DNA of 64,000 nucleotides from assembly GCA_009823395.1 (NCBI GenBank), contig CM020503.1, positions 4,990,001-5,054,000 on the forward strand, read 5' to 3'. Shown here piece by piece: positions 41,901-54,886 of the stretch (positions are counted from its first letter, which is position 1; each line of letters starts with the position of its first letter). A program made the translations under genes and the position numbers. This stretch comes from Thamnaconus septentrionalis (taxonomy: Eukaryota; Chordata; Actinopteri; Tetraodontiformes; Monacanthidae). The notes under the pieces are model-generated. The model was not told the DNA's origin. It saw nothing but the letters and a program-made list of their open reading frames with translations, and did no database searches.

Positions 41901-44184
41901 TTGAGAATGACAGACTGGTTGGACAAACCATCGCTGTGACAAAACCATCACTGACAAGAGGCGGGAAGTTGTGAAGCAGGTGCACCTGGCCAGAATTCCA
42001 CAGCCACCGCTTGCAGCCTCACTGATCCAGGTATAGCAGCGCGGTGTTCAGTTTGCCCACGCGCAGATGGGCCCGAAAAACAGGTGAGTGTGATTAAACT
42101 GCACAGCTCTGACAAACCGCGAGCAGACGCAAATCATTTATCACCGCGTAATTGTTCTCAGCTGCTCAGACGGAGCCGCTCGGCGTCATTTATCTCTGAA
42201 ATATGTCCTTGTTAATTACACAAAATCAGAGCCCTGCACTGTAATTTTGTGTTGTTGCAAAGACAATTCCCTCTATGTAAAAGTTTTGCCGCCAGATTAA
42301 GTAAAAATGTTCAACCATTCACAGTTTCACTTTGCAAGTGACTCACAGCCGCTGCTGTCCTTCAAGGCCGGCAGCGCTCCAAGTGTCACACAGGCCCTGG
42401 TCTCTCCGGCGCGTTTCCTCATTTATTGTAATGAGGCGAAACCAACCAGAGTTTTTTTTTTACCGCATCTCCAAGGACAAGAGCCCACATGGAATAATCA
42501 ACATTTTTTTTCAAATTAAGAGATTTCTCGGTTTATATGTGAGATGGCACGAGCAAGGACAGTGGCCGAAAGCGTATCTCGTTTCAGACGGATTATCAAT
42601 ATGTTCGGAAGATGGGCCCGTCTGGTCGATGCGGTGCTGGAGAGCGGACACGCTCACAAGTGATTTGCTGCAGGTCAACTCCCACGTCATTTATGGTTAT
42701 GGCTGCAATCAGCGCTCTGTAGCATCCAGAAGGCTGACGAGTCTCCACAAACACCATAATATACAAAAAACATACCACATAATGCCACACTCTGCTATAC
42801 ACACACACTATATTAAACCTTACTGTTTCTTTATCATACATTTCTGGACACATTTAAAAAAAAAAAATATGATCATGAAACCAAGTTTGTGGCTACATCA
42901 GACAGACCCAAATAATAAACAAATTCAAATGCAGAGGAGCATGTGTGCTGTTCCTGACTGTTCCTTTTATGTCACTTTTATGTACATGGGTCCCACTGTA
43001 ATTTCATTGGATGGAATTCTGTCCTTTCACGAAACTCCAGAACAATCATGTCTTAGGAAGCGTTAGCAGAGCCTTCATTGGAGTAGCGTTGAGCGGAAAG
43101 TGGGAGAAATATTAATTTTGGCTTCAAGCAGCATCCAGACAGTAGCTGCCTGACAACATAGTTAATCATTATATGGTTTATTATTGTGATACGGAAAGAG
43201 TCCCGCCCTTCTCCTCCTTTAGTTAGATTAACTCATCTTAATTACGAGCAGCGCAGATTCCAGGAACACATATGCAGGCAGGGAGGAAAAAAAACAAAAC
43301 ATTTATTTTGATACTGATGCTAAAAGAGCCTCAACAGTTTTTCATAAATTGATCCTATCATTTTGCAGCCTGTTCAAGCCAGTCCAATGATTTTCTGTCC
43401 CCGGTCGGAGCATAATACGCCTTCCATTATCTGCTGAAACTCAAGAGCTTGACCATAAACGACAATTTCACCGATCAATACGGAAATTTCATACAGGAAT
43501 ATACAAGAAGATACAAATGGGGGCGGAGGGGTGCGCGAGGGGCGGTGGGGTGAGGGGACGTGAGGAGATATGTCACATTTTACTCCCAAGACGCAGGAGA
43601 TAAAAGCAGAAAACAGTGAATGTGTCCGGCGGCGGCGTGTATCACTAAGAAACACGGACGGCTGGACGCTTTCATCTGCTTGGCTTTGATGTCGGCGTCA
43701 GAGGCTGGCGATGAAGGTTCAAGGACACGGGGTGCAGCATTGCGAGAAGGGGTGGGGGGTGGGGGTGGATGTTTTCCACGCACTCCCGTGAGAAAAATGG
43801 CACAATGTCGGCCTGTTACGAAGGAGATAAGAGAGGAAACGGGTGGAGGAAGCGGCAGACAGGTGCGGCGGCATCTTTAAACATTTACCTGTGCCTGTAT
43901 ACGCTCTGGAGAGGAGCGGCTGCTCGGTTCCATTACACATCTATTACAGCTGTAGTTAATGGCCGTGTCACAGGCTATTAACTGCATTCATCTCGGCCTC
44001 TGATATAAAACAGCACATCGGTGTTGAACAAAGACAGACGGCTGCGAGGCTCTTCCCCCCCTATTTACAGCTCATTCCTCATTCCCACAAACAGGAACCA
44101 TAACCTGTGATGTGACGTCCCGACTTGCTAACGTCACATGACAGCCGGAGAAATGTGTTGCAGAAGCGGGACTTCCTTCGAATC
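38926..44184. other. Intergenic desert
   Basis: Poly-T at 39847-39860, poly-A at 41095. Conserved-element-like blocks 42100-42300 (AAATCATTTATCACCGCGTAATTG, TTGTTAATTACACAAAATC) and 43810-44020 (GCTGTAGTTAATGGCC, GGCTATTAACTGCATTC). The 244-codon frame at 42332-43066 is judged noncoding. No exon. Confidence 0.5.
41095..41115. repeat. Poly-A tract
   Basis: 21 consecutive A. No target duplication or retroelement body recognised. Confidence 0.95.
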
Positions 44185-44352
44185 AGCAGTGCTGCGCCCG
44201 GGAACCATTGGGTGATCTAACCCCGAATACTGAGTGCCAAGCAGGGAGGCAATGGGTACCATTTTTAGAGTCTTTGGTATGACTCGGCCGGGGATGGAAC
44301 CCACAACCTACCAGTCTCAGGGCGGACACTCTACCACTAGACCACTGAGCTG
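44185..44352 (-). mobile_element. tRNA-derived SINE (family C)
   Basis: The reverse strand begins GCTCAGTGGTCTAGTGGTAGAG (A box), then GTGGGTTCCATCCCC (B box), followed by the body CCGAGTCATACCAAAGACTC, ATGGTACCCATTGCCTCCCTG and TTCCCGGGCGCAGCAC. This body is a well-known SINE of teleost genomes. It is 5'-complete and truncated at its 3' end. It cannot be a functional tRNA: no matching acceptor stem is present. Confidence 0.85.
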
Positions 44353-46219
44353 GCTTTTATTTTTATTGTACTGCAAGTATACACTTTTATTAATGTATTA
44401 ATGTATTCATGGGCAAAGTATTAAGTTTTTATAAGAATCAAAGTAGTAAATCAGATCAAATATTACACACCGGACCTTTAACATAACGATGGTGAAATGT
44501 CACAGATAAAAAAAATGGTGTTTTTTAGTTTTTTTTCTCACCGTTTCAAAAGAAACTCCAATTTAAAGACAATAAGCTTGATTAGTCCGACAAACAACTC
44601 TATTTTAAATACTTGCAGACTTCCGGATATAACTGTTTGTCGGTATGGGAACCCACAAATCAATCTGCAAATGCACCTCAAACTTTTCACTCGACCAGAC
44701 CTCGAGATTTAAGTGACTTGTCACCTTCCAAATTTTGCTCCCAGTTTACTGAAATGCTTCCTATGTGAGCCCTCTGGGTCTGGGTGTAAATCCACAGGAT
44801 TCAGGATTCGTCGTATCTGTTCTGCCAGGTTACCGACTCGCGGTTGTTTGTCACACTGCGATAGCGGTGACAGATGGCATTCCGGCATGAGGCTCGGACA
44901 TCTGGAGCGGCCGTTTCAATCTAAATAAATACCTGCAGGATCTCAACACACGACTGTAAGCACGCGTTTGACTGTTGACAGGCGGGGAGAAGATAAACCA
45001 CGCTCCACATGACTGATAGCGTTTGTTAGCACGCGGGCACGTATCTGCCGCTTCACTCACAGCTCACTTCCAGACTGTGGCTCATCATCATGACAGCTCG
45101 GAGTGGGACAATTGTTCTATTCAACAGAGTAATCTACTTTCACTTAGGATGAAATGATGCCGAGGAGACATGTGCAGGAGGCTTAAGCAGGCTTTTTCCT
45201 ATTCCGCGCCCCGAGCCGCTTTATTGTCCCATCACCACTGCGGCAGCAGAAACAAGATTTGCTTCTTTGGAATGGATTTTATTTGGGAGATCCAGCCCGA
45301 CGTGTGGTATTTCGTTGTTGTGAATACGGGTAATTTGTTCCATGCTTAGCTCATACTCGCGAATGCTGTTTGATCGCACGGCAGCAGATGAAGCGTGTTG
45401 GCAAATTGGATTCATCTGAAATTGTTTTTCAAGTTGGAAAAGTTTCAGCTGTGATATAAATCAGGATATGTCTGATTGTTTTCCCTCATTGCGCACTCAA
45501 TGTTTTATTTTTTTTGCTTCATTTTGAGCGTGCTGATTGGTCTCAGCGTGAATGCTCCTCATGCACTGGCGCACTCAAAACACAAAAGCCAGACACACAC
45601 CTTTCTATCTTAAAAGTGGGACTTTCAGAAGAGTTTCTGATACAACGAACCACTCCCTACTTGGAACAGCACAACATACGTACCTCATTTATTCATTTAT
45701 TATCCTCCACACTCTCTCCCTCTTATAGAAACCACCACGACAAGAACACAAATAAAGAGTGCACCGACATAATTACTTTCATTTATCAGATTTCATATGT
45801 GAGCAGCGGCGCAAGAACTACAATGATCTTTAATCACCTGTAAATTATAAACCCAGCGCCTTTTTAAATGGCAAATGGCTCTTTTTCCACGATGATAAAA
45901 CATCCCATCTGCGGCGGGCGCAAGCCACTTATCTCGGACCGTAGGAGACAAAGGCTGACATAGATAAAGAGCACTTTGCACGTTTAGTTAATTTCATAAG
46001 GGGATTATACTTGGTCTCCTCAGTGCCTCCAAATGAGCCACTCTCAGATGAGTTGCCGGCTCTCGCCGCCCAGCATTAACCTATTTAGGGCCGCTTTTAG
46101 CCCACCACCCCTCCCCCAACTCCATCGCCCCCTATAGTCTTTCACAATATTTGAGGCCTAATCAATACGGAGTGGAGTGCCCACATGACAAATGGTCCAC
46201 GGAGAAAAACCACAGAGGA

Positions 46220-46225
<6 letters not shown>
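44353..46225. other. Intergenic with conserved-element-like block
   Basis: 45190-45420 (GCTTTATTGTCCCATCACC, TGGATTTTATTTGGGAG, ACGGGTAATTTG, CAAATTGGATTCATC) is repeat-free and even in composition. 45840-46110 is similar but weaker. No exon. Confidence 0.5.

Positions 46226-46261
<36 letters not shown>
46226..46261. repeat. (GA)n microsatellite
   Basis: Perfect GA repeat with a short imperfect lead-in. Confidence 0.97.
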
Positions 46262-46263
<2 letters not shown>

Positions 46264-47019
46264 AGAAGTGGCCGGTCTCCACTGTGAGAGATTCTCCCCT
46301 CCCCAAATTAATACACGGTAATAAACAACCCGAAGAGCCCTGAGAGGCTAATATCCCCCTGCTAGAGAAGTTGTATTTTACCGTTTTCTTTCCCACTTTG
46401 CCCGGTCCACCCTCATAAAGCTTGATTAAAAGCTTATTATGCTCAAAAACAACGCCATAACTCACGGTGTGGCAGCTTTTCCTGAATCTCACTGTACGCG
46501 CTTCTTGGCAAGAGCGCGGCTCAAAAATGATATTGTCACTTACCTGTTAATGAAGACAAGTTTGCGGGCACGACTTGCTCCGCTTTAATTTATATTAATT
46601 CTCTGTCAGCCCTCATTATGGCCATTATTAAGCTGCATCCAGGAGCAAAACAAGGCTTTTGACCTGAGCAGCGCTGGGAATGAATCTCTTCATCATTTAG
46701 TGGCCACGAACGAGCAGAGCGGCAACAAACAACCTGTGATGAAAATCTGCAAGTTTTTCCTCCCATATATTAAAAGCATTTTCAGCGTGTAGGTGCTAAC
46801 GAGCAGAAATGAGCAGAATATGGAGGATAAATTCTGTAAAGTTGCCTTATTAGGCCCATTATTAGTACTACTTTTAATCCTGGACTGCAGTGAACCAACT
46901 TTGCAAAAATACTTTTACCCCGAGCAGAAAAACACTCTAGAATATCAAATATTTAACCTTCTTCCTCACAGCCTCCTGCTAGTACTGATGCTTTGGACTT
47001 TCCACATTCTTTCATCTTC
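46262..47019. other. Intergenic with conserved-element-like block
   Basis: 46300-46760, notably 46560-46640 (GCTTTAATTTATATTAATTC, CATTATGGCCATTATTAAGC). No coding frame. Confidence 0.5.
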
Positions 47020-47352
47020 TACGGCAGCTTTCTCCCGCACTCAGGATCGCAAGGGGTCTGCTGGAGCCTAAGGCAGCTGTCATAGGTCAGAGGCAGGGTG
47101 ACACTGTTGACAAGTCGCCAGTTCATCACAGGGCCACATACAAAGACCAACAACCATTCACACTCACACACACACCAACAGACAATTTAGAGTTCCCCAT
47201 TTGCCTCACATGCACGTTTTGTGTCGGCAGCCAGAGAGAACCCCACAAAGACACAGGGAGAACATGCTCCACAGAAAGGACCCAGGCCCGGGGAATAAAA
47301 CCCACAACCTTCTTGCTGTGAGGTGACAGTTCTGACTGTCGCAACACCGTGT
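47020..47352 (-). mobile_element. SINE-like family B, best-preserved copy
   Basis: On the reverse strand it runs CACGGTGTTGCGACAGTC, CTCACAGCAAGAAGGTTGTGGG, then TTTCTGTGGAGCATGTTCTCCC, AACTCTAAATTGTC, TGAACTGGCGACTTGTC and ACCTATGACAGCTG. This is head-to-tail the consensus of a highly abundant teleost repeat whose start resembles a tRNA A/B-box promoter. Its B box here is decayed (GTGGGTTTTATTCCC). Confidence 0.8.
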
Positions 47353-47390
47353 CGACTTTACGTGTTTGGAAGAAAAAAAATAAAAGCGGT

Positions 47391-47833
47391 AGCTATGTTT
47401 CCATTACCCCTAGAATTGCTCAAAACCTAAATATCGCAATAAAAACTGGTAATGGAAACACATAAACTTGGGAAAACCTCTCAAATATCACTAAAAGGTT
47501 TTGACGCTCTCATGAGGTGGTTTTTCAATGCATCGATATAGAAGCATATCACAAAAGTGTCATGGAAACACTTTTTCGCATTTACACGACACGACGTTAC
47601 ACACGGGGTCACGTGACCAACTCACTTCATTGAAAGTGAAAATGGCATGTTATGTTTCGACGGAGGAGACGGAATATTTTTTACAAGTAATCAAAGAGAA
47701 AAATATAACAACCATTCTTGACAGCAAACAAACGTAAACAAACTAAATCAGGCGTAATTCTCGTAAATTTCGCGGGATGAGATTTTACGAGATTTACAGT
47801 TTATGCGCTTCACACCATTCAGTGGAAACACCT
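47391..47833 (+). mobile_element. Harbinger-like remnant with Myb/SANT-like peptide
   Basis: The left terminus GCTATGTTTCCATTACCCC and the reverse complement of about 47815-47833 (CAGGTGTTTCCACTGAATGG) form imperfect inverted repeats. Inside, TAATGGAAACA and GTCATGGAAACACTTTTTCGC recur. An open stretch ending near 47737 encodes STEETEYFLQVIKEKNIT, resembling the start of the Myb/SANT-like protein of PIF/Harbinger transposons. The reading frame ends shortly after. Nonautonomous or decayed. Confidence 0.55.
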
Positions 47834-47855
47834 GGGGTCAACACCTGACGCGGGG

Positions 47856-47972
47856 TGATGTCGCTAACCTGGAAGAGGTATCAGTGACATCAGTTCCAGA
47901 GCTGCATATTTCTGCACACTGGAGCAAGTGAAAAGGAGAAAAGGACAGACCGTCTGGGGAGTTCGTGGAAAG
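47856..47972 (+). repeat. Unnamed repeat family F (copy 1)
   Basis: Words TGTCGCTAACCTGGAAGAGGTATCAGTG and GGAGCAAGTGAAAAGGAGAAAAGGACAGAC recur, slightly changed, at 55526-55660. Lies just right of the Harbinger-like remnant, perhaps part of the same insertion. Confidence 0.45.
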
Positions 47973-50900
47973 GCTACAGAAGCACATTATTGTGAGAAAA
48001 CATTAGTGAAGCTTACAGTGATTATATGCTGACGCTGGGTGAATGATAAAACCAGCTAGTGTGGAGCGAAGCCGAGCTCCAGGCTCACACTCAGACCCAC
48101 TCTGGCTTATCGTAACCTTGCAAGGCGGCTGGATTACATTTAGATTTCAGTTGTCTAGACTTCGATGTGAAAACCTGCCGCAGCAGACTGAAGCACTTGA
48201 GGTCTCCTGCATCAGAGAAGCGGAAGCGATCTATTATAAGAGTGCCTGGTCAATGATGCTGTGGATCAGAGGGGCCATGGGCAACGTCCACTCCAGAGAC
48301 TCTGCACCAAAAACAACCTTCTTTTACCGAAGATAATAGCAGCGGACGGCTAATGAGGCTTAAACTGCACCATTCCAGTCCATTTAATCCGGCTTCTGAC
48401 CCTCCATTTTAATTGTGATAACATAAAGTTTATTTTAAAAAGATCAGAACTTTGAGATTGTGTCCCAACATACTTTTTATGCTGTGAAGCTCAAGGTTTT
48501 GTTTTGTTTTGTTTTGCTTTTTTACAGTCTACCATCATTTCCTCATTAAACAATACAAGGGGTCACACTTCTTTTTACAGCCTGGTGTTCACAAACTGTT
48601 ACGCTAATCAAACACCGTTCCTGAATATGCAAACCCGTCAAGATCTGACTCACGAGTCTTCTCGCGGTATTTTCCTGAGACCCGCATTACCCAATCGACA
48701 CCTTCCGAAGTCTGAAGTGCTTCAGCCAAGGAAGCGCATGATTAGACAGCTGGCAGGATAGAGGCTGAGGTCAATAGCCTATTTGTTCTACCGGGAAATG
48801 AGGCTTCTGGAGGCGCAAAACTGGACACAGAAGATTGTAAATTAGACCAGTTGATCTGCCTGATGTCTCCGAGAATTAGAAGGTCGATACAGACGCATTT
48901 ACAGTGCTTGTCTGAAAGAGAAAGGTGCAGGTTTTTATAGACAACTATGTCAATGGTAATGAGCAATTCAAAGATTTGATGTTTTAAAAAGACACACGAG
49001 CAAGATGCCAAGAAGGAAAAATGCTTTTCCTTTGGTGAGAGGCTTTTATTTTGTTGAATGCTTGACATGTCACAGGAGATGAAGACATTCCTGGAGTGCA
49101 CAGCGGAAGGGATTATTTTTGGATTATCTTCCCACCAAATGTGGTGCAGAATCTCCCCTTCCTCAAAACCAGCATGAGGCTCCGTGACTAATGGCAGCGT
49201 CAGCTGATATTTTCAAATAATTTGAAAATTAAATTTATTTTGGGTTTTTTGGGTTTTTTTCTAAGAGATCTTCAAACAGCAGCACAAAACCTGATAGTTT
49301 AGCTTGTGTTCATTGTTGTGGCAATTATCTTAACAGCAGGAAATGCAGCTGCTGAAAGCATCTTCAGGATTTCAAATTAAAAGCACAATATGCACCAGAG
49401 TTAACTGCAGTGTATCTTCATCTTATTGATCAACTGGCCGATCAATGATCGACTATGACAACGACTGTTCTTGAAGCTGGGTCCGTGTACTACAACCTCA
49501 ACTGGGGTGGAATTGGGAACCATGGTATTCTCGGCCATAACGAACCAATTCAGATGAATACACACAGCACATTACGACACACAACATACATCCATATGCA
49601 ATATATGAAGACAAACTAAGATTTAACTAAGACAGAACATCCACTTACATGGACACAGTAAGTGACCGTTACAACTTGGACAGTCAAGGACGAGGCCATA
49701 ATAAAATCAGAAGTGAAAAAGTTGAGGTTGGTCTTCTGAACAAAATTTAACATTGCTGGCCTGAGAGAGAAACATTAACAGTTTGATGGCTTGACCTGAG
49801 GTACGAAACACACTTCCATGTTCATGTGGGGACACACACTCAAACACCTGAGGCAGGGTGGGGGGGTACCATTACATGATAGCCATTAAAAAAGCTTTAA
49901 ATTACATCCTTCCGCCAGCATCCAATTTCCTTGAAGGGGCAGAGTGGAGCGACAGGTTAATAGGTCCAGCGCTAACCCGGCGCTAAATTGGTAGCTTTGC
50001 GGTGGTTAAGTAACTAATCTAAGTGGCCCCTTGCAGACCATTCACCTGTTCCAATCCTAGAGGTCACACCATCAAATGGGCTGTTCACAGCTTCCCGAAT
50101 AGGGGATAAAAAAAAAATACTGACAAGGATGGTGGTAGGCAGGGATGTGAGGAGGAGGTATATAAGGTTATCGGCCAATTCTGAGAAACTGCAAGTATTG
50201 CGCCAAAGTGAAATGTGAGACATTGATTATTGTCTGAGGCGAGAAGATGCATCATGTTGGAAATCAATGGTTTAAATGGCCTTAACTGTTCTTCCAAAGC
50301 TGTTGATACCAAAGGACACGCAACTGGGATAAAACAGGAAACTGTGTTTTTTATGATTCTGAATATATATAGACGTTTATCCATAGGTCGATCATATTTT
50401 GCAGAAATAAATAATTTACAGAAACAAACTTCAACTACAAGGAAAAGGCAAAACATTTAGTGTCTTTCAATGTAACCATACAAATGTATGTTTTTAAAGT
50501 TTAAGTCATTCACTTATGTTTTCATGACGTATTTTGACGTACTGAGCAAAACCAGTTTCATCCAACTAATACTGTTACTTACAAGATTTTTTTTTTATTT
50601 CAAAATAATCTTTAACATTATTTAATGAGATAATACTTCTGAACAAAGTTTGAAGAGGAGGTGTCACTGTGTCATGCAGAAAATATTACTGTTAAAAGAA
50701 TTAGGGCCAATGCCACTTTTAACATATTACTTTTGTATTTCCTCACTAGATCTACTCATGCTGATCAACACAAACTGACAATTGTTGCTGACTCACCAAA
50801 ATGGGATCAGTATGGTTGAAAAGGAGGGAGGCAAAGAGTTGCAGGGATTAGCCCTCACCTCAAAGTAAGTAGGTCATGGAGTAGACCAGCGCTGGATCTT

Positions 50901-52930
50901 CAGTGGGCAGTTACACCAGTTTCCCCGCAAAGACCAGCAGCTCAGTTTGTTGCTCGGGGATGGGCTTCAGAAAATCCTGCAAAGAAGAATGAGAGAAGAT
51001 AAATCTTATCAAAAAAGCCCATGAAAGAAGTTAAATACCGAGGTTACACCAGCAGCTCTCCAAGTAAACACCTAAAATCCAGACAGTGCTTCACTGTCAA
51101 TACTAGTTATACTTCACTGTCAATAGTATACTAGTTAGTTAGTAGTTACTAACTATGTAAAGGATATTTTATTTATTTTCTACTCTAAGTGAAAACGAAG
51201 AGTTATAGGACTTTTATTTGGTACCTATCTTATATTTCTGTTTTGTGGGGAAATTATGTCCAAAGCGAAAATCATAACAATGACCTGAATGCCTGTGTAT
51301 ATTTTTGACAGATTTTGATTTTGTGTAATTTGCCACCATCTGTACTGTTTATATTCAACAAGATTGAAATACAAAACTTGCACATTGTTATTTCCTCTTG
51401 GAAAACTGTGTATTTAGATTTACATAAATACATGCTGCTCTTGTTTATTGCTTTAAATTTGAATAAACTGACTAAAGGTGGTCTATGTTCTGGAAAGGCA
51501 CACTCTGACAGCTCAACAAACTTTATTTACAAACTTGTTTTAATCATTCAACCCAGTGTTGTGCACTGATTTTTCTTCCTTTGAACTTCACATGTTGTAC
51601 CAATTTCCGTGTTTTTTTTTTTTTTTTTTTGTCCTCAGTGTCCAGTGAAGCAGACTTGCATTGTTGACTAATCCATGACTCTACACAAAATAGCATATAT
51701 AGCCGTCTGTTTTCAGCATCCCTCAAAACACTTCCACACATTTGGGAGGGGACGAAAGCAAGGCGGCTGACCGGGGAATGTTGTCACGGATCTGCCCTTC
51801 ATGACATCACAAAGGGTGTAGTGCTGAAGGAGAGAGGAAAAGTACACGGTGGACTTCTCATATTTCTGGGGAGTTCACAACAGAATAAAGACTGTTGGAA
51901 AACATAACATTACTGAAGACAGTTTGATGTAATATATGATCCAGGAATGTTGCATGATTCCATGATTTCCAACATGGCGAAAAAACAAAACAAAAAAAAA
52001 ACACACAAAACAAAACACCTCTATTGAAATAACTGCTGCTTCCCTCTGGCTCGGCACGACCACTGGACTGTGGTTCTAAATATTTATTGAGACAACATGC
52101 AGAGGCAGAAGCTCCGGTGGACATTATCTCAGTGAGAAATTCATCTGCAACTCCCTCTCATGCAATAAACCCTTTACGCAGCATTTTTGTGCTAATAAAA
52201 ATATAAAAATGCACCACATGCAATTTTTTTTTCCTCCCCAGCAAGAGATCCATTTCAGCTCTGGCTGCGTCCAGTTTCCCTCTTTTTGATTATCACAGTG
52301 GCACTGAGCTGCTCACCTTGAACGCTCAGCAACGTCTGGTGTGGATTTAAAGTATTTAATGACTTTAGTTTGAAGGACAAAAAAGTTGAGTGGAAATGAA
52401 TCACAGAAAAAGTATTACAGGAAGAGAAGAAGAAGGTGTTTTTTTAAGGAATGATCCTTCCAGTAATCATTATATTCCACTGTGTCGTGTTTCTTCCCAC
52501 CACACGCACAATGGTAGGCTATGTTGATCGGGGTTTTGGAACCAGATTTTGGAAATGAAATGGGAACGTTGGTGTGAGGGACAAAATAAACCGTAGGTCA
52601 CAGTGTTTCACCAAACTCTTGTCACTGTTGTCAATCACACTGTGCAACAAGAAAAACCTTCAGTGCTGTTTTTTTGTTTTTCATTCCTAAGTGATATTGC
52701 TAAAGTGCAGCATCCACGCTAATCTCAGTAGTTCCAAAAGTCCAGCCGGAACTTAAAATCAGAGTGACCCAGCTGCCATTAAGCCTGATAGAAATGTTCA
52801 CATTTCAATCTTGACTTTCTCCAACTGTATCTTATGTTAGAAGCTGGCTCATTTTTTTGTTGGAGGTAGGCAGCCTGCCTGTGGCCATAACACTTTGGTT
52901 CTTGTAGCTATACTGACACTAGCAAGCAGA

Positions 52931-52954
52931 CAGGCAGGCAGGCAGGCAGGCAGG
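52931..52954. repeat. (CAGG)n microsatellite
   Basis: Six perfect CAGG units. Confidence 0.95.
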
Positions 52955-53360
52955 CTCGCGCGGTCTAATTGCAAAATTTCCAAGGAGACACTGGCTGTCA
53001 GACAGACAGGTTGTCATGCGCTTCGGCCTTCAGGAAGTGATCCAAATGACCAGGTTTCAAGACAAAGCGAAGAGGAAAAGTCTGAACTGGACATTGATGC
53101 AGCTAGACATGTAGTTTAATACGATCAGGTCTCCAGACGGGCGGTCAATCAATCCAACGGTCTGAGAGAGAGGAACAGAGAGGTGGACGACCCTGAGCTG
53201 TAGGTAGACTCCTGCCTTCGGAATACAAAATAACACGTAGTTAGTGTTGTCGCTGGCCTGCAGACGCAGACAGCAGGGCAGATTAGCCATTCTCCACTGA
53301 CCACAAGCCCTGGACGAGCCAGCAGAGCCATAGAGAACGAATGGATCATTTAACAAAGGC

Positions 53361-53420
53361 TGTGTGTGTGTGTGTGTGCGTGTGCGTGTGCGTTTGCGTG
53401 TGCGTGTGTGTGTGTGTGTG
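53361..53420. repeat. Interrupted (TG)n microsatellite
   Basis: TG repeat with CG and TT interruptions. Confidence 0.95.
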
Positions 53421-54886
53421 AAAAAAAGGGCAGCATGAACAGGCACCAATTGAAGAGACCAGTCATCCTCAGATATTATGCTTTTCTTTGGATTCTCTCT
53501 GGATTCTTTTTATAGTGATGTTTCTTCGTAAATTATCTTATTCTTTTATCAGCTTCTTATTGCAGTCAGGCAAGCAGATAGCAGGCCTGGCATCATCTTC
53601 TCCGAGGCTTCCCGCACACAAATTCACAACAGAAATCTTAGGAAAATGAAATGAAAAGAATTTGACTGGATGCAGCAAGGCTTTTAGATTCAGCTTTTCC
53701 TTAAAGTCGGGATTAGCTCCTCATAGATGAGCTGAACCTGCACCATGGCAGGTTCAGGATGCATCTCAGGATATCAGCAGAGCAGTTAGAGGCACTTCTG
53801 GGATGACAAAGTAGCAGCCTCCTCAATGGCCCAACAGAAGGTCTGAAAGTCTGAAAAACCACTTATATGACCCTGATCATTTGTCAGGATTGGTTAACAG
53901 CGATATTGAGCTAATAAGCTATTGTTGATGATGACATTATTGTGGTGGTGGTGAAAGATGTGACATCCAATCAGCACGACCATCTTGTCCTGGAAGATGC
54001 ATTTGTTTGCTCCTTTATTGCAAAAGACAGAACTGTCACTTTGTGATATTCTTTTGTGGTGGAGAATCCTCAAACTGCCCAAAAAGCAAAATAATCACCT
54101 CGAGGTCCGGTGTGTCAAGGCCCTAAAAGTGACGTGTGCAATTTTCCACAGCTGCACCAAGTCAGACGGAGCTCCTGTGTGCGAGTCCCAGCCACCGGAA
54201 TGAGAACAAAAAACAATGAAAGACGAACCAGCTCCGCTATGGCGCTGGAAACTGCGGTGCTACCGCGGACGATTTCCGCTCTATTTCACACTTGGAGTCA
54301 ATTACACTGTGCCGCACTCAAATGGGATAAATGAGTCGGCGGATGAGAGGAGTGTCAGCGGGGAGACGGATGAAAGAACGGCACGGATCTGTTGGTTGTA
54401 GCCTACCTTCCGAAGATCAGTGCACTGCCAGCTTTTGTAGAATAGCAGATTAGCTTTGAATGACGAGGTCCTGCCCGAGCGCTGAATCCCGCTGCTGCGC
54501 TCTTCTAACAACATCCCAGAGTGTTAGAAGCAGAGTGAAGCGGCTGCTCTCAGAGACAAATCTCCAAGAGGCTGTGTGATGTTAACAAAGCAGGGAGGAG
54601 TGTCTTGATTGGAGCGATCAGACCGAGAGCTGAAGTGTTTGTGCGGTTTTCTCTTCTGGTCTTTTTCATACAAAACTAATCGAGTCCCACCAGTGTCTCC
54701 TCCATCTCCTCTCAGCTCCCATTTCCCTGTCTTCAGCATGGACCTTAGCTCACATTCCCAACACCTGAGCCTCCTACTGACTGCTTCTAATCAGAAGTCC
54801 CAAAAAGGTCCCATAGATCCCAAAGGTACCATATCATAAAGTCCTTGCAGAGAGCAGCTTCTCACAAATAATTACCCGCAACTCTT

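Larger units (their letters stand above)
47973..54886. other. Intergenic desert
   Basis: Between family F copy 1 and the TIR element. Holds a T run at 51613-51631, CAGG and TG tracts, a direct repeat of CTTCACTGTCAATA at 51089 and 51112, and an exon-like frame on the minus strand at 50859-50976 with an internal stop. No supported gene. Confidence 0.55.

Noticed and set aside
42332..43066. 244-codon plus-strand open frame, the longest in the desert
   Set aside because: Biased composition with no domain, no convincing Kozak or splice context, and it runs across an A tract and a block that looks noncoding-conserved.
44185..44352. Possible functional tRNA gene
   Set aside because: A and B boxes are present but no acceptor pairing, and a SINE body follows.
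50140..50165. let-7-like word TGAGGAGGAGGTATATA
   Set aside because: Mismatches the let-7 seed region and no hairpin partner was found nearby.
53057..53449. Minus-strand frame with exon-like SDNTNYVLFCIPKAGVY after a good acceptor
   Set aside because: No matching donor, upstream part is TG-repeat derived, and the peptide is not recognisable.
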